64,000 bases of DNA from the NCBI RefSeq assembly GCF_021728295.1, contig NZ_JAKJXE010000001.1, forward strand, positions 310,001 to 374,000. The letters are read 5' to 3'. The notes beneath the pieces were generated by a model, which saw only the letters and a list, made by a program, of their open reading frames with translations, had not been told where the DNA came from and ran no database searches. This stretch comes from Pseudomonas petrae (lineage in GTDB: Bacteria; Pseudomonadota; Gammaproteobacteria; Pseudomonadales; Pseudomonadaceae). Positions 55,441 to 64,000 of this stretch are shown one piece after another (position 1 is the stretch's first letter; every line of letters starts with the position of its first letter). A program made the position numbers and the translations under genes.

Positions 55441-55527
55441 GTAGGAGCGCGCTTGCCCGCGAATGCGGTGGGTCTGCACCTTAGATGCCGCTTGATCCAA
55501 CGCATTCGCGGGCAAGCGCGCTCCTAC
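55441..55527. repeat. REPIN before the HAD phosphatase gene
   Basis: Nearly the same REP pair as at 51886-51971, between the ATPase and HAD genes of the same operon. Confidence 0.9.
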
Positions 55528-55566
55528 ATGGGGACTGCGTAAGTACCAAAAAAGAGGACAGCTTTA

Positions 55567-56220
55567 ATGGCTTTAGCGATTTTCGATCTGGACGAAACCC
55601 TGATCCACGGTGACTGTTCAAGCCTGTGGAGCGAGCAGATGGGGCGGCTGGGCTGGGTCGATCCCGAGTGGTTCATGAAGAAAGACCATGAACTGATGGA
55701 CGCCTACGGCAAGGGCGAACTGGCCATGGAAGATTACATGGCGTTCAGCCTGGACCCGATGGTCGGGCGCACGCCGCAGGAAGTGGATTTTCTGGTGGGG
55801 CCCTGGGTTGAGGATTACATCGAGCCGATCATTTTCAGTGACGCCACCAAGGCCATCGCCGAGCACCGCGCGGCCGGTGATCGCATTCTGATCATCTCGG
55901 CGTCGGGCGTGCACCTGGTCAAGCCCATTGCCGAGCGCATCGGCGTTGATGAGGTGCTGGCTATCGATCTGGAGCTTGCCCATGGCGTTTACACCGGCAA
56001 GACCACCGGCGTGCTCACCTACCGCGAAGGCAAGATCACCCGCTTGATGGCGTGGCTGGATCAGGAAGGCGAGAACCTTGAGGGTGCGAGTTTCTATTCG
56101 GACTCACGCAATGATCTGCCGCTGCTGCAGAAGGTGGACTTCCCCCATGCGGTGAACCCTGACCCGGTGCTGCGCGAGGCGGCACAAGCGGCTGGCTGGC
56201 CCATTCACAGCTGGAAATAG
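55567..56220 (+). CDS. HAD-IB family phosphatase
   Basis: 217 residues, GAGG before the ATG. HAD motif I IFDLDETL (nucleophile and acid Asp at about 6 and 8), motif II IISAS, motif III around TGK/EGK and motif IV YSDSRNDLPLL. SerB-like subclass with a helical cap. Placed at the end of the GntR-controlled operon behind a REPIN; likely removes phosphate from the product released by the alkaline-phosphatase-superfamily enzyme, but it may have its own promoter. Confidence 0.9.
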   Translation: MALAIFDLDETLIHGDCSSLWSEQMGRLGWVDPEWFMKKDHELMDAYGKGELAMEDYMAFSLDPMVGRTPQEVDFLVGPWVEDYIEPIIFSDATKAIAEHRAAGDRILIISASGVHLVKPIAERIGVDEVLAIDLELAHGVYTGKTTGVLTYREGKITRLMAWLDQEGENLEGASFYSDSRNDLPLLQKVDFPHAVNPDPVLREAAQAAGWPIHSWK

Positions 56221-56320
56221 CCCCTGCGCAGCGGCGAAACAGACGTCTGTTTAAAGACGACTTGTTGACGCGCGAGGCCATGCTCCACCTCAGGTTAAAG
56301 CCGACCAAAGGCGGCAAAAC

Positions 56321-56336
56321 CTGTCATTTGTGACAG
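56321..56336 (+). promoter_or_regulatory. Palindrome before the beta-sandwich repeat gene
   Basis: CTGTCATTTGTGACAG, perfect 6-bp arms, 64 bases before the start codon at 56400. The same palindrome and ~65 bases after it recur at 60750-60765 in front of a decayed paralogue. Strong conservation between two otherwise diverged leaders suggests an operator or RNA hairpin. Confidence 0.6.
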
Positions 56337-56399
56337 TAGCCAAACACCCCGATCCGGCGCTCAATGACTCCTGGAACCCATCGACAGGAGTCAACCGCC

Positions 56400-59312
56400 A
56401 TGGCCTCATCATCGCAAGACCCGTCCCTCACTTCCATCACTCCCAACTCGCTGATCGAACTGGAAATCCCCGGTGCCGTGGGCCCTCTCCCCGAGCCACC
56501 GGCTGGACCCGGCGAGACGTTATGGGGCATCAACCACGGCGCCGCCCTGGATAACTTCCCGCAAAATGGCCTGCAGCTGTACATTCCGGCGTGGTCGGCC
56601 ATGGGTCAGGCCGACAGCGTGGCCGTGTTGCTCGACGGCTCGCCGGTCACGACAGAGCTCATTGGCGATGCGGAGGTCGGCCAGCGGGTGACGGCCTTTG
56701 TCACAGCAGCGAGGCTCACTCAGGGTAATCACACGCTCCAGTACCGCGTGACGCGGCTGGGCCAGACTGCCGAGCTGTCCGCTGAAACCCACGTACTGGT
56801 CAAACTCGATCGTCCCGGCGGACAGGATCAGAACGGCGACACCCCCGGCCATTCGGCGCTCAAGTTGAACCTGCCTCAGGCCATTATCAACGACGGCGTG
56901 GATGCCGCTGCCGCCAAGAATGGCGTGCCGGTCACCATTGAGGCCTATCCTGACATGGCCGAAGGGGACGACATCAAGCTCTCCTGGGGCGGGGAATTTG
57001 TGCACCACAAGGTGACCGCTGGGGAAGTGGACCAACCGGTCGAGATCATGGTCAATGAGGCAGTGATTCTTGCCGGGGGAGACTCAGGCGCAAACGGCCT
57101 GGCCGTGACCTTTGAGGTCTATGACGTGGTGATTAACCAGTCCGAAGACTGGGCCGCCGAGACCCGTATTGTGGTTGAGACCGGCAACTCGCGGCTGGGC
57201 TCACCGATCGTCAAGGAAGCACTCAGCAACGTTCTGGACCTGGACACGCTGGCGGGCAGCCCGGTGACAGTGCAGATCGTAGCGGCCACGACTCGCGAGA
57301 TGCTGGAGCAACTCAGTCAGTCGTTAACGCCGGAACAGGCTGCACGATTGCAAGCGTCGATGGGCAAAGAGACGTTCTCAAGCCTTGGCGCGCTCAAGGC
57401 CGACTTCGTCCTGGGCGACAGGATCGTGGTGAAGTTGACGGGCACTACAGCTGCAGGCGATCCGGTCAACCATGAAGCGCCGGAGATTACGATCGACAGC
57501 CTGCCGCATGTTTTCGAGGCGGAAATCCCTAACGCCGTCGTTCGGCCACTGGCTAAAACCCAGGCGGTTTTCTCCTATCGCTTGATCCATGCCGACGACA
57601 CCGAGTCGAAGTCCAGAGGGGCATTCATCAGTGTGGTCGGTGAAGCCGTGCGCATGGCCGCGCCAGTTGCGCTTGATGCACAGCAAGGCGCAATTGATCC
57701 GAACCTCGCCAGTACGACCGTGCAGATCCCGTGGGATGACAGTATGGCGGCGGGGGATCAACTCATCCTGAAATGGATCGGCACCCGGCCTGACCTCACC
57801 ATCTACGACCCGGAACTGAACCCGCATAACATCACCACCCGGGAGGCCACCGCCAAGGCCCCGATCAATTTCACCGTACCGGGCACGCACCTCAAAGCCA
57901 TCGAGGGCGGCACACTCGGGTTGTATTTCATATTGGCCAAAGACGTAGACGGCACGATCGTCAACCGCGAATCCGCCCGCGCCACGCCGCTGCAAGTGGG
58001 CGAGGCCCGTGCCGAGCTGCCAGCCCCAGTAGTTGCAGGGGTGGTGAATGAGGCGATAGATCCCGCCTACGGCGCAACAACCCTGACCGTGCCGCCTTAT
58101 CCTGACATGGCCATAGGCGATGACGTGCATTACCTGTGGCGTGGCAGCGTCAGCGGCGATGTGGAGGACTCGCTGAAGATCACCTCATTCACCCTGAACA
58201 AACCTGTGGTGTTCGAACTGTATCCAGAAGACATTTCGGCCAACGACGGCGGCACTGTTCAGGCATCGTACTGGGTGATTCGTGTGGGCGGACGCCAAAG
58301 TTATTCCGATGTGCTGGCGTTCAGCGTCGGCGCCGCAGAGCAGCCGGTTTTGGTCGCTCCCTCTGTGCCAGGCAGTGAGGACGGCATCCTTGCGCTCGAG
58401 GAAATCTCCTCCGGAGCCCAGATCGTCGTCCCGCACTGGCAGGGCATGGAATCGGGTGACGTCGTCACGATTCACTGGAATGACGATAAGGGCACACCGC
58501 CCTACACAGCCAACAAAAACATCACGGGCGCTGCGGTTGGGAAAGATGTGAGCTTTCCTGTGACGCTCGCAGAGGTACGCAAAAGCGTGGATGGCAACGT
58601 CACGGTGAGTTACACCGTGATCTTCATGCAAGGCGACATAAAACCCTCACTGCCCCTGACGTTCAGCGTGCAAGACGCCGCTGCTCTGCCGTTGCCTGCG
58701 CCGACCATCGTCGAAGCGGTCGGCTCCACGCTGGACCCCAACACCGTGATCAACGGCGCTCACGTGACGATTGGCGTCGGCGCGCAACTCAAGCAAGGTG
58801 ATGAGGTCACTCTCCTATGGGAAGGCCAGCCGGGGGCGGGCAGCGTATCGCCGGTCAAGACGGCCACCGCTGCGGGCGAGATGACATTCGACATTGCCTA
58901 TGCAACGGTTGCGGCCAACGACGGATACAGCGTGACCCTGAATTACACGGTGAAGCGAGCGGGTGGGGCCACTGAAGGCCCGTCACCCGACGCTGTCTAT
59001 GACGTCAAGACGGACATCGGCGCAGGCCAGCTGCACGTCATGGGCGCGCGGGTCAATCGCGCCAATTACCGGCCGTCATCGACACCGCGGCGTATCAGTG
59101 CCTTCAACGCCACGACCGGCGCTGCGCTCTCGGCACAATGGCAATACGAAGGCGATGGCGCGAGCTGGACTCAGGGCACCAGCTTTCGTGACACACACCC
59201 GGAGCTGGTGTTACGAGTTCGCACCAGCGATGACATGGCAGCCCTTAACCCGGCAACGTTATCGGCAGCGGTGATAACATCACCAATCAAGGCGCCCTGG
59301 TTGCCCATCTAG
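56400..59312 (+). CDS. Large beta-sandwich repeat protein, N-terminal part of a frameshifted gene
   Basis: 970 residues from ATG 56400 (AGGAG 11 bases upstream). Built from tandem ~100-residue modules that start LPAP-(T/V)V and contain the pattern LDP...TV.IP...M..GD.(L/V)...W.G, a bacterial Ig-like fold. No signal peptide is evident. Near 59258 the reading frame shifts: this frame ends out of family at 59312, while the -1 frame continues as VIGSGDNITNQGALVAHLDTGEVVGWG into the RCC1-like part (next entry). In related Pseudomonas proteins the two parts form one chain, so this is a single gene broken by a one-base deletion, or a sequencing error. Confidence 0.7.
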   Translation: MASSSQDPSLTSITPNSLIELEIPGAVGPLPEPPAGPGETLWGINHGAALDNFPQNGLQLYIPAWSAMGQADSVAVLLDGSPVTTELIGDAEVGQRVTAFVTAARLTQGNHTLQYRVTRLGQTAELSAETHVLVKLDRPGGQDQNGDTPGHSALKLNLPQAIINDGVDAAAAKNGVPVTIEAYPDMAEGDDIKLSWGGEFVHHKVTAGEVDQPVEIMVNEAVILAGGDSGANGLAVTFEVYDVVINQSEDWAAETRIVVETGNSRLGSPIVKEALSNVLDLDTLAGSPVTVQIVAATTREMLEQLSQSLTPEQAARLQASMGKETFSSLGALKADFVLGDRIVVKLTGTTAAGDPVNHEAPEITIDSLPHVFEAEIPNAVVRPLAKTQAVFSYRLIHADDTESKSRGAFISVVGEAVRMAAPVALDAQQGAIDPNLASTTVQIPWDDSMAAGDQLILKWIGTRPDLTIYDPELNPHNITTREATAKAPINFTVPGTHLKAIEGGTLGLYFILAKDVDGTIVNRESARATPLQVGEARAELPAPVVAGVVNEAIDPAYGATTLTVPPYPDMAIGDDVHYLWRGSVSGDVEDSLKITSFTLNKPVVFELYPEDISANDGGTVQASYWVIRVGGRQSYSDVLAFSVGAAEQPVLVAPSVPGSEDGILALEEISSGAQIVVPHWQGMESGDVVTIHWNDDKGTPPYTANKNITGAAVGKDVSFPVTLAEVRKSVDGNVTVSYTVIFMQGDIKPSLPLTFSVQDAAALPLPAPTIVEAVGSTLDPNTVINGAHVTIGVGAQLKQGDEVTLLWEGQPGAGSVSPVKTATAAGEMTFDIAYATVAANDGYSVTLNYTVKRAGGATEGPSPDAVYDVKTDIGAGQLHVMGARVNRANYRPSSTPRRISAFNATTGAALSAQWQYEGDGASWTQGTSFRDTHPELVLRVRTSDDMAALNPATLSAAVITSPIKAPWLPI

Positions 59313-59323
59313 ACACCGGCGAA

Positions 59324-60442
59324 GTGGTCGGCTGGGGCTACCGAGGTAATGGAGCATCCATTCCTCCATCGATCATCACCATGAACGACATCGTCGAAGT
59401 CAGCTGCACGGTTACAGCTTACGCCGCTCGACGTCAGAACGGTTATGTCGTGGTCTGGGGCAATGCGGCCGAGGGCGGCAGTCTTGCCGTACCTGCGCCC
59501 GGCACTTCCGCAGCGGACTTTACTCACATCGCAAGCACCTACTACGCATTTGCCGGGATAAAAACAACCGGAAACCTGGTCGCGTGGGGCCAAGCTGCTT
59601 CGGGCGGGACAGTACCTGCGGAGATTTCCGCACTGACCGACATCTCGCAAATCTTCGGGTCTTCCTTCGCATTCGCCGCTCTCCGGAGCAATGGTCAGGT
59701 CGTCGCGTGGGGAGGGAGCGGGGGCAATGTGCCTGCGGCAATTGCGACCCTGACCGACATCGTCGAGATCTCCGGTGACAACACAGGCTTCGCTGCCCTG
59801 CGCGGCAATGGCAGCGTCGTAAGCTGGGGTAGTATTGTGCCTGCCAACATTGCCATGTTGAACGATATTGCCGAACTGGGATGCACTACAGCACTCTCGT
59901 TTTCACTGCTCAGGAAAAACGGGCAAGTGATGACGTGGGGTGCCCCGGATTATGGTGGCGTTGTGCCTGACGCCATCGCGGCGATGACTGATATCATTGA
60001 GGTCAGTAGCACGTACCAAGCATTCGCGGCCCGCCGCGGCAATGGCCACGTGGTCGCGTGGGGGCCTTCCAGTTTTAGCGGGACCGTTCCTCAGGCCATC
60101 GCCGCGCTTGACGATATCGTTCAAGTCGTCGGGAACTTCAGAGCTTTCGCTGCCCTGCGTCGCGACGGGACAGTGGTTGCCTGGGGCGATGCGTCCTGCG
60201 GCGGCTACACCTACCCCGTGGCTACCGAGCTGCACGATGTGCAGGCGGTCTATGCCAATAGCCAATGCTTTGTGGCGCTCACGTCCGACGGCAGGGTGGT
60301 GACATGGGGAAATGCATACGCCGGTGGCGATAGCAGCAGCGTACAAAGCCTTATCCGCGGGCAACTGTCCTATAAGGCAACATCGGCGTCGAGAGGCCGG
60401 GCGCTGAGCGCCAGACGCACCCTCGAAAAAAAGGCACCGTAG
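59324..60442 (+). CDS. RCC1-like propeller, C-terminal part of the frameshifted gene
   Basis: 372 residues if started at GTG 59324, but the coding signal begins earlier, at about 59258, in the same frame; an upstream stop is at 59246-59248. Nine VVxWG-type blade motifs (VVGWGYRG, VVVWGNAA, LVAWGQAA, VVAWGGSG, VVSWGS, VMTWGAPD, VVAWGPSS, VVAWGDAS, VVTWGNAY) alternate with LTDI(V/S) segments, as in regulator-of-chromosome-condensation-1 propellers. No independent ribosome site is seen, so expression depends on the upstream frame. Confidence 0.72.
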   Translation: MVGWGYRGNGASIPPSIITMNDIVEVSCTVTAYAARRQNGYVVVWGNAAEGGSLAVPAPGTSAADFTHIASTYYAFAGIKTTGNLVAWGQAASGGTVPAEISALTDISQIFGSSFAFAALRSNGQVVAWGGSGGNVPAAIATLTDIVEISGDNTGFAALRGNGSVVSWGSIVPANIAMLNDIAELGCTTALSFSLLRKNGQVMTWGAPDYGGVVPDAIAAMTDIIEVSSTYQAFAARRGNGHVVAWGPSSFSGTVPQAIAALDDIVQVVGNFRAFAALRRDGTVVAWGDASCGGYTYPVATELHDVQAVYANSQCFVALTSDGRVVTWGNAYAGGDSSSVQSLIRGQLSYKATSASRGRALSARRTLEKKAP

Positions 60443-60499
60443 CCGAGCAATAACAAACGGGAGCAAACCCGAGGTCGAGGAGGCGCAGGACGGTTTCCT

Positions 60500-60715
60500 C
60501 GACCCCGGGACCGATCCGGACGTCCCACCATCACTTCCACCTACAGCTCGTGGGCCACCCGCCGTTACTCGCTGACGGTGAGCGGTATCTGGGTGGCTCA
60601 CCTTCTCACTGCCAATACCGGCTTCGCAGCCCTCACACTGGCGCAATTCAAGGCGTCGTCGACGCGCTACGTCGGCGACGTTCCGGTGATCAACAGCCCT
60701 GTGAGCATCCGATAA
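60500..60715 (+). pseudogene. Decayed C-terminal module of a paralogous repeat protein
   Basis: Two short in-frame stretches in different frames: DGFLDPGTDPDVPP, then STYSSWATRRYSLTVSGIW and TLAQFKASSTRYVGDVPV ending at TAA 60713-60715. They look like the tail of a protein of the neighbouring family with frameshifts and no start. Part of the 570-base gap 60443-61013, which otherwise holds the leader copy in the next entry. Confidence 0.45.
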
Positions 60716-60749
60716 GCGGTGACCCAAACCGATCGCTTTTTGACCAGAC

Positions 60750-60832
60750 CTGTCATTTCTGACAGTAGCCAGAATCCCCCGATACAGCGCCCAATAACGC
60801 TGGCATTCATCGACAGCAGTCAACCCACCAGG
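60750..60832 (+). pseudogene. Decayed duplicate of the 56.3-kb leader
   Basis: CTGTCATTTCTGACAG plus the following ~65 bases match 56321-56402 (shared pieces include CAGTAGCCA, CCCCGAT, CATCGACAG and AGTCAACC), but the start codon position reads AGG instead of ATG (60830-60832). It is the abandoned 5' end of a duplicated gene. Confidence 0.55.
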
Positions 60833-61013
60833 GCCACGTCGCCGAACGATTCTTCTCCAAACGACAGGGCGCCCAAAGCCCTTGGTAACCCGGAATACCC
60901 TGCAGCATGGTGGTTGCGTCGGTTCAAGTAGCCCACTCCGCAGCCATGACCTCCGACATGCAGCCGCGCACCTGGCAGTTGACTCAGGACACAACCCGAC
61001 AAGGAAGCTCACC

Positions 61014-64000
61014 ATGAAACGCTACTCACGCACGCTCTTCCCCCCACTGAACCGCGACTACTCAACGCTCGCGTTGCGTCCTGTGTTGATCGCCGGCCTG
61101 GTCACCCCCGTCGTAGGCGGCGACGGCGGCGTGAACATCAGCATGGTCGAAGACAACCTGAGCGGTTTGCTCACTGTCATCGACCCCTGGCTGCGCATGC
61201 AGGTGGGCGACCGTGTCGACATCTATTGGGACGGCCTGTCCGTGGGCGGGCGCGACGTCACTGACGCCGACATCGACAAACGCATGGCTTTCTATCTGCC
61301 AACTGAGCCGATCCAGCCCGACTGGGCTGAAAAGGTCTCCTACAGCCTGACCCGCGCCGGCTCGAACGTGCCGGAGGAATCCGCGCCGTTGCGCCTGCGG
61401 GTCAAGCTCGACCGGCCGGGAGGCAAGGATCGCGATCCGCATCAGCCTGGCCACTCGGAACTCGCGGCGCCGCAACTGCCGCAGGACGTTATCGACAACG
61501 GCGTCGATGCCCAGTGGGCCAAGGATGGCATCCCGGTGACTATCGCTGCGTACCCCGGCCGCGCGGCCCGCGACACCCTTGAGTTGCGCTGGGGCGTGGT
61601 GTCGATCATTCGGCCGATCACTGAAGAGGAGGCAGCGGGCACTTCAGCCGTCGTCATCACGGTTGACCAGGCCGTCATACTCGCGGCAGGCGATGCCGAT
61701 GAGCTGCTTGTTCACTATCAGGTGTACGACGAGGTCGGGAATTTCTCCGAGCAATGGTCGTTGCAGACCTTCGTGGCGGTAGAGGCCGGCGCGTGGAAGC
61801 TGCCGCCACCGATCATTCAGGACGCTGTCAATGGCGAGATCGACCTGGGCACTCTGGGCAGCGCGAACGTCACGGTGAATATCCCTGTCACCGCAGACCC
61901 GTTCGAGCTCGGCGACACAGTGACCATGACCTGGCTCGGCACCACGGCGGCAGGCGCCCCGCTGACGTATAGCCAATCGGTCACCATCAGGAATATCCCG
62001 GCCATCTATGACACCACGGTGCCGAATGCACTCGTGCGCGAGATGATCAACGGGACCGCTCAGGCGTCTTATGTCCTGACCAAAGCCAACGGCGACCCGC
62101 CGCAGTCCTCGAAACGGGCAGCCGTGCGGATTACCGGAGTGGCACCGCTGCAGATCCCGCGCATTCTGGAACTGATCGGCGATGTACTCGACGCGCGTGA
62201 AGAACGCGCCCATGTAGAGATCCCGGTTTACGCCGGCATGGCCAATGGCGATCTGATTAATCTGGACTGGCTGGGCACCCGAAGTGATGGGACGCCCTAT
62301 GTGTATGAAACCCAGCACATCGTGACGGCGAACGACGTAGGCAACGTCGTTTATATACCCGTGATGGGCGAACACATCGCCTTGCTTGAAAACGGCACAC
62401 TCGACGTCAGCTATCGGGTCTCCAATGACGCCTGGCAGGTGTTTGATGTGCGGGTATCGGAGCACTTGCTCGTCAGAGTCGGCCAGCACGTGGCCGAACT
62501 GCCCGCGCCGATCATCGTTGAAGCACCGGATGGCGTGCTTGACCCCGAGGTGAACCCCGGTGATGTCACGCTACGGGTCAATTACCCCGGTACGGTCGCC
62601 GGCGATAAGCTGACCTGGTACTGGCTCGGTCATCCGCTGGAGGGCAGCGGCAGCGACTGGATCCCCATCACCACGGCCCTTGCCGGCAAACCGGTCGATT
62701 TCACCATCCCCCGTTCATTGGTCGAGCCCAACATCAACGATGAAGTGAGGGTGCTGTACACCCTGGAGCGCGGCGTCACCGGCACGTTTCAGTACTCGGC
62801 AACACTGGATCTGGTAATCGGCAAACTCATCGGCGAACTGCCCGCCCCTGCCGTGGTGCAGGCCAGCGCCGGGGTACTTGACCCCATGGATGCGCTGGCG
62901 GGCGCGACCGTACGGGTGAGCTACGCCAGCATGGAGGCACAAGACCTCGTCACGTTGGTCTGGCTGGGCAGCACGGGCATCGGCACGCCCGCTGATCAGG
63001 AAAAACCCGGCAGCGCCAACGGGCAAGTCGAGTTCACGGTGCCCGCCACCGTGATCGGCGCCAACATCGGGCGCGAGGTCAGCGTGTACTATCGCGTCAA
63101 ACGCTACACCGCAGAAAAGCAGTCCGAGATGTTGCGCCTGCCAGTGCTGCCGTTCGGTGACCCCGACAAGGACCTGCCGCACCCCGTCATCACCCAGGCC
63201 AACAGCCAGACGATGACCCTTAACCTGGCAACCTTCACCGGCAACGGCACGGCAACCGTTGCCAAATGGCCCTTCAGCCTGGCGGGCCAGCGAGTCTGGC
63301 TGAGGCTTGAGGGGGAAACCAGTAGCGGCGGCGTCTACTCGATTACGCTGCTGGACGGTGCCCCGCTGACCAGCGGCCAGGCGAGTGCCGGCCTGTCTGA
63401 AAGCGCGTTGCGCACTGAACTGGAGAAGCTCGGGCAGGACACTCGCGTTGTGGTGATCTGCAACGTCGCCTTCGACGGCACGGCCAGCGAGAACGCTGCG
63501 GTCCAGTTTCCGCGTACGGTGTACACCTTCAAGCTGCATCACGACTGGGTCAATCCGCAAATCGTCAGTATCAAGGACAGCAAGGGTGAAGTGGCTGAAG
63601 GGGGCACCACGTTCGATACCACTTTGAGCATCAGCGGCACCTCCACCATTGAAGCCGAGCTGGAAATTCTGGATGGCGCGACGCGCCTCGACAGTGTGCG
63701 CGCCAATGCCAGCGGTGGGTGGAGCACGAGTCTGTCGGCGCTCACCCCGAAAACCTACAGCTTCACGGCGAAGGCCCTCGACGGCAGCGGCCTGATCTCG
63801 CCGCCTCGTCGCCTGGAAGTGCTGGCCAATGTGAGGCCTGTCATCAATCAGGTACTGGACTCCCGAGGCCCCGTCAGCAATGGCGGGACGACCGTGGATA
63901 CCAGCGTTACGGTTTCCGGGCTGGGAAGCGCCGATCAGCAAGTCGAGCTATTTGACAGGGGCGTCTCAAAAGGCACCGCCCGAACAAATGGATCGGGCGC
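61014..64000 (+). CDS. Large beta-sandwich (Ig-like) repeat protein, partial at window end
   Basis: At least 995 codons from ATG 61014 (AAGGA 8 bases upstream), open to the window end. The N-terminal third is paralogous to the 56.4-kb protein (compare LDRPGGKDRD...PGHSEL with LDRPGGQDQN...PGHSAL, and IDNGVDAQWAKDGIPVTI with INDGVDAAAAKNGVPVTI). About four modules beginning LPAP follow, then from about residue 835 a different Ig-like type (WVNPQIVSIKDSKGEV, TLSISGTSTIEAELEI, GWSTSLSALTPKTYSFTAKALDGSG) usual in bacterial Ig-like surface proteins. No signal peptide. Adhesin-like or contact-related function is inferred only. Confidence 0.8.
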   Translation, partial: MKRYSRTLFPPLNRDYSTLALRPVLIAGLVTPVVGGDGGVNISMVEDNLSGLLTVIDPWLRMQVGDRVDIYWDGLSVGGRDVTDADIDKRMAFYLPTEPIQPDWAEKVSYSLTRAGSNVPEESAPLRLRVKLDRPGGKDRDPHQPGHSELAAPQLPQDVIDNGVDAQWAKDGIPVTIAAYPGRAARDTLELRWGVVSIIRPITEEEAAGTSAVVITVDQAVILAAGDADELLVHYQVYDEVGNFSEQWSLQTFVAVEAGAWKLPPPIIQDAVNGEIDLGTLGSANVTVNIPVTADPFELGDTVTMTWLGTTAAGAPLTYSQSVTIRNIPAIYDTTVPNALVREMINGTAQASYVLTKANGDPPQSSKRAAVRITGVAPLQIPRILELIGDVLDAREERAHVEIPVYAGMANGDLINLDWLGTRSDGTPYVYETQHIVTANDVGNVVYIPVMGEHIALLENGTLDVSYRVSNDAWQVFDVRVSEHLLVRVGQHVAELPAPIIVEAPDGVLDPEVNPGDVTLRVNYPGTVAGDKLTWYWLGHPLEGSGSDWIPITTALAGKPVDFTIPRSLVEPNINDEVRVLYTLERGVTGTFQYSATLDLVIGKLIGELPAPAVVQASAGVLDPMDALAGATVRVSYASMEAQDLVTLVWLGSTGIGTPADQEKPGSANGQVEFTVPATVIGANIGREVSVYYRVKRYTAEKQSEMLRLPVLPFGDPDKDLPHPVITQANSQTMTLNLATFTGNGTATVAKWPFSLAGQRVWLRLEGETSSGGVYSITLLDGAPLTSGQASAGLSESALRTELEKLGQDTRVVVICNVAFDGTASENAAVQFPRTVYTFKLHHDWVNPQIVSIKDSKGEVAEGGTTFDTTLSISGTSTIEAELEILDGATRLDSVRANASGGWSTSLSALTPKTYSFTAKALDGSGLISPPRRLEVLANVRPVINQVLDSRGPVSNGGTTVDTSVTVSGLGSADQQVELFDRGVSKGTARTNGSG

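Noticed and set aside
62715..63941. 408-codon minus-strand ORF opposite the last gene
   Set aside because: The plus strand is open for almost 1000 codons with a ribosome site and paralogy to the upstream gene.

Overview
The window is chromosomal DNA of a Pseudomonas, most likely of the fluorescens/syringae lineage rather than aeruginosa. The evidence is gene order and content: recQ, polyphosphate:AMP phosphotransferase, the NAGGN osmolyte locus, actP/DUF485/betX, and lpxL-minCDE-rluA-apeB. High-GC genes and many REP elements of the types GTAGGAGCGCGCTTGCCCGCGA and CCCGGCTAAAGCCGGTCCTAC agree. No tRNA, rRNA, CRISPR array or intact insertion sequence was seen.

Layout. 1-8.2 kb is housekeeping: a metallophosphoesterase (cut by the window edge), a Rdx/SelW-type protein, a FimV-like polar protein, a MarR regulator, recQ, a UPF0149 protein and pap. 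8.3-12.6 kb is one large accessory gene for a 1432-residue protein with leucine-rich repeats and a C-terminal NEL-type E3 ubiquitin ligase domain carrying a CxD catalytic motif. 12.7-19.2 kb holds mnmC and an ABC export trio (ATPase, FtsX-like permease, lipocalin-like lipoprotein). 19.2-20.3 kb is a scar with an integrase remnant. 20.3-27.1 kb has the NAGGN synthesis operon (amidotransferase, synthetase, M42 peptidase), YheU, a CsrA paralogue, YnfA and an SDR.

27.5-34.9 kb contains DUF3309, a composite repeat element enclosing a lysine-rich protein gene, the acetate permease operon, a betaine-binding protein, a GH17 glucan enzyme and a sigma54-dependent sRNA of the Crc-antagonist (CrcZ/CrcX/CrcY) type. 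35-49.7 kb has a membrane protein, an alpha/beta hydrolase coupled to an MlaA-family gene, pirin, a 290-bp REP tandem array, patatin, lpxL, minCDE, rluA, a second composite repeat element, apeB and an MscS-type channel. 49.7-56.2 kb is a GntR-controlled operon: binding protein, alkaline-phosphatase-superfamily enzyme, two permeases, ATPase and a HAD phosphatase. This looks like uptake and dephosphorylation of an organic phosphate. 56.4-64 kb is a family of large beta-sandwich repeat proteins, one frameshifted before an RCC1-like propeller, one decayed, and one running off the window end.

The most unusual signals are four ~270-nt structured repeats arranged as two inverted pairs, whose copies show compensatory base changes in a pseudoknot-like fold; the NEL-type effector-like gene; and the decaying RCC1/beta-sandwich gene family with a duplicated palindromic leader.
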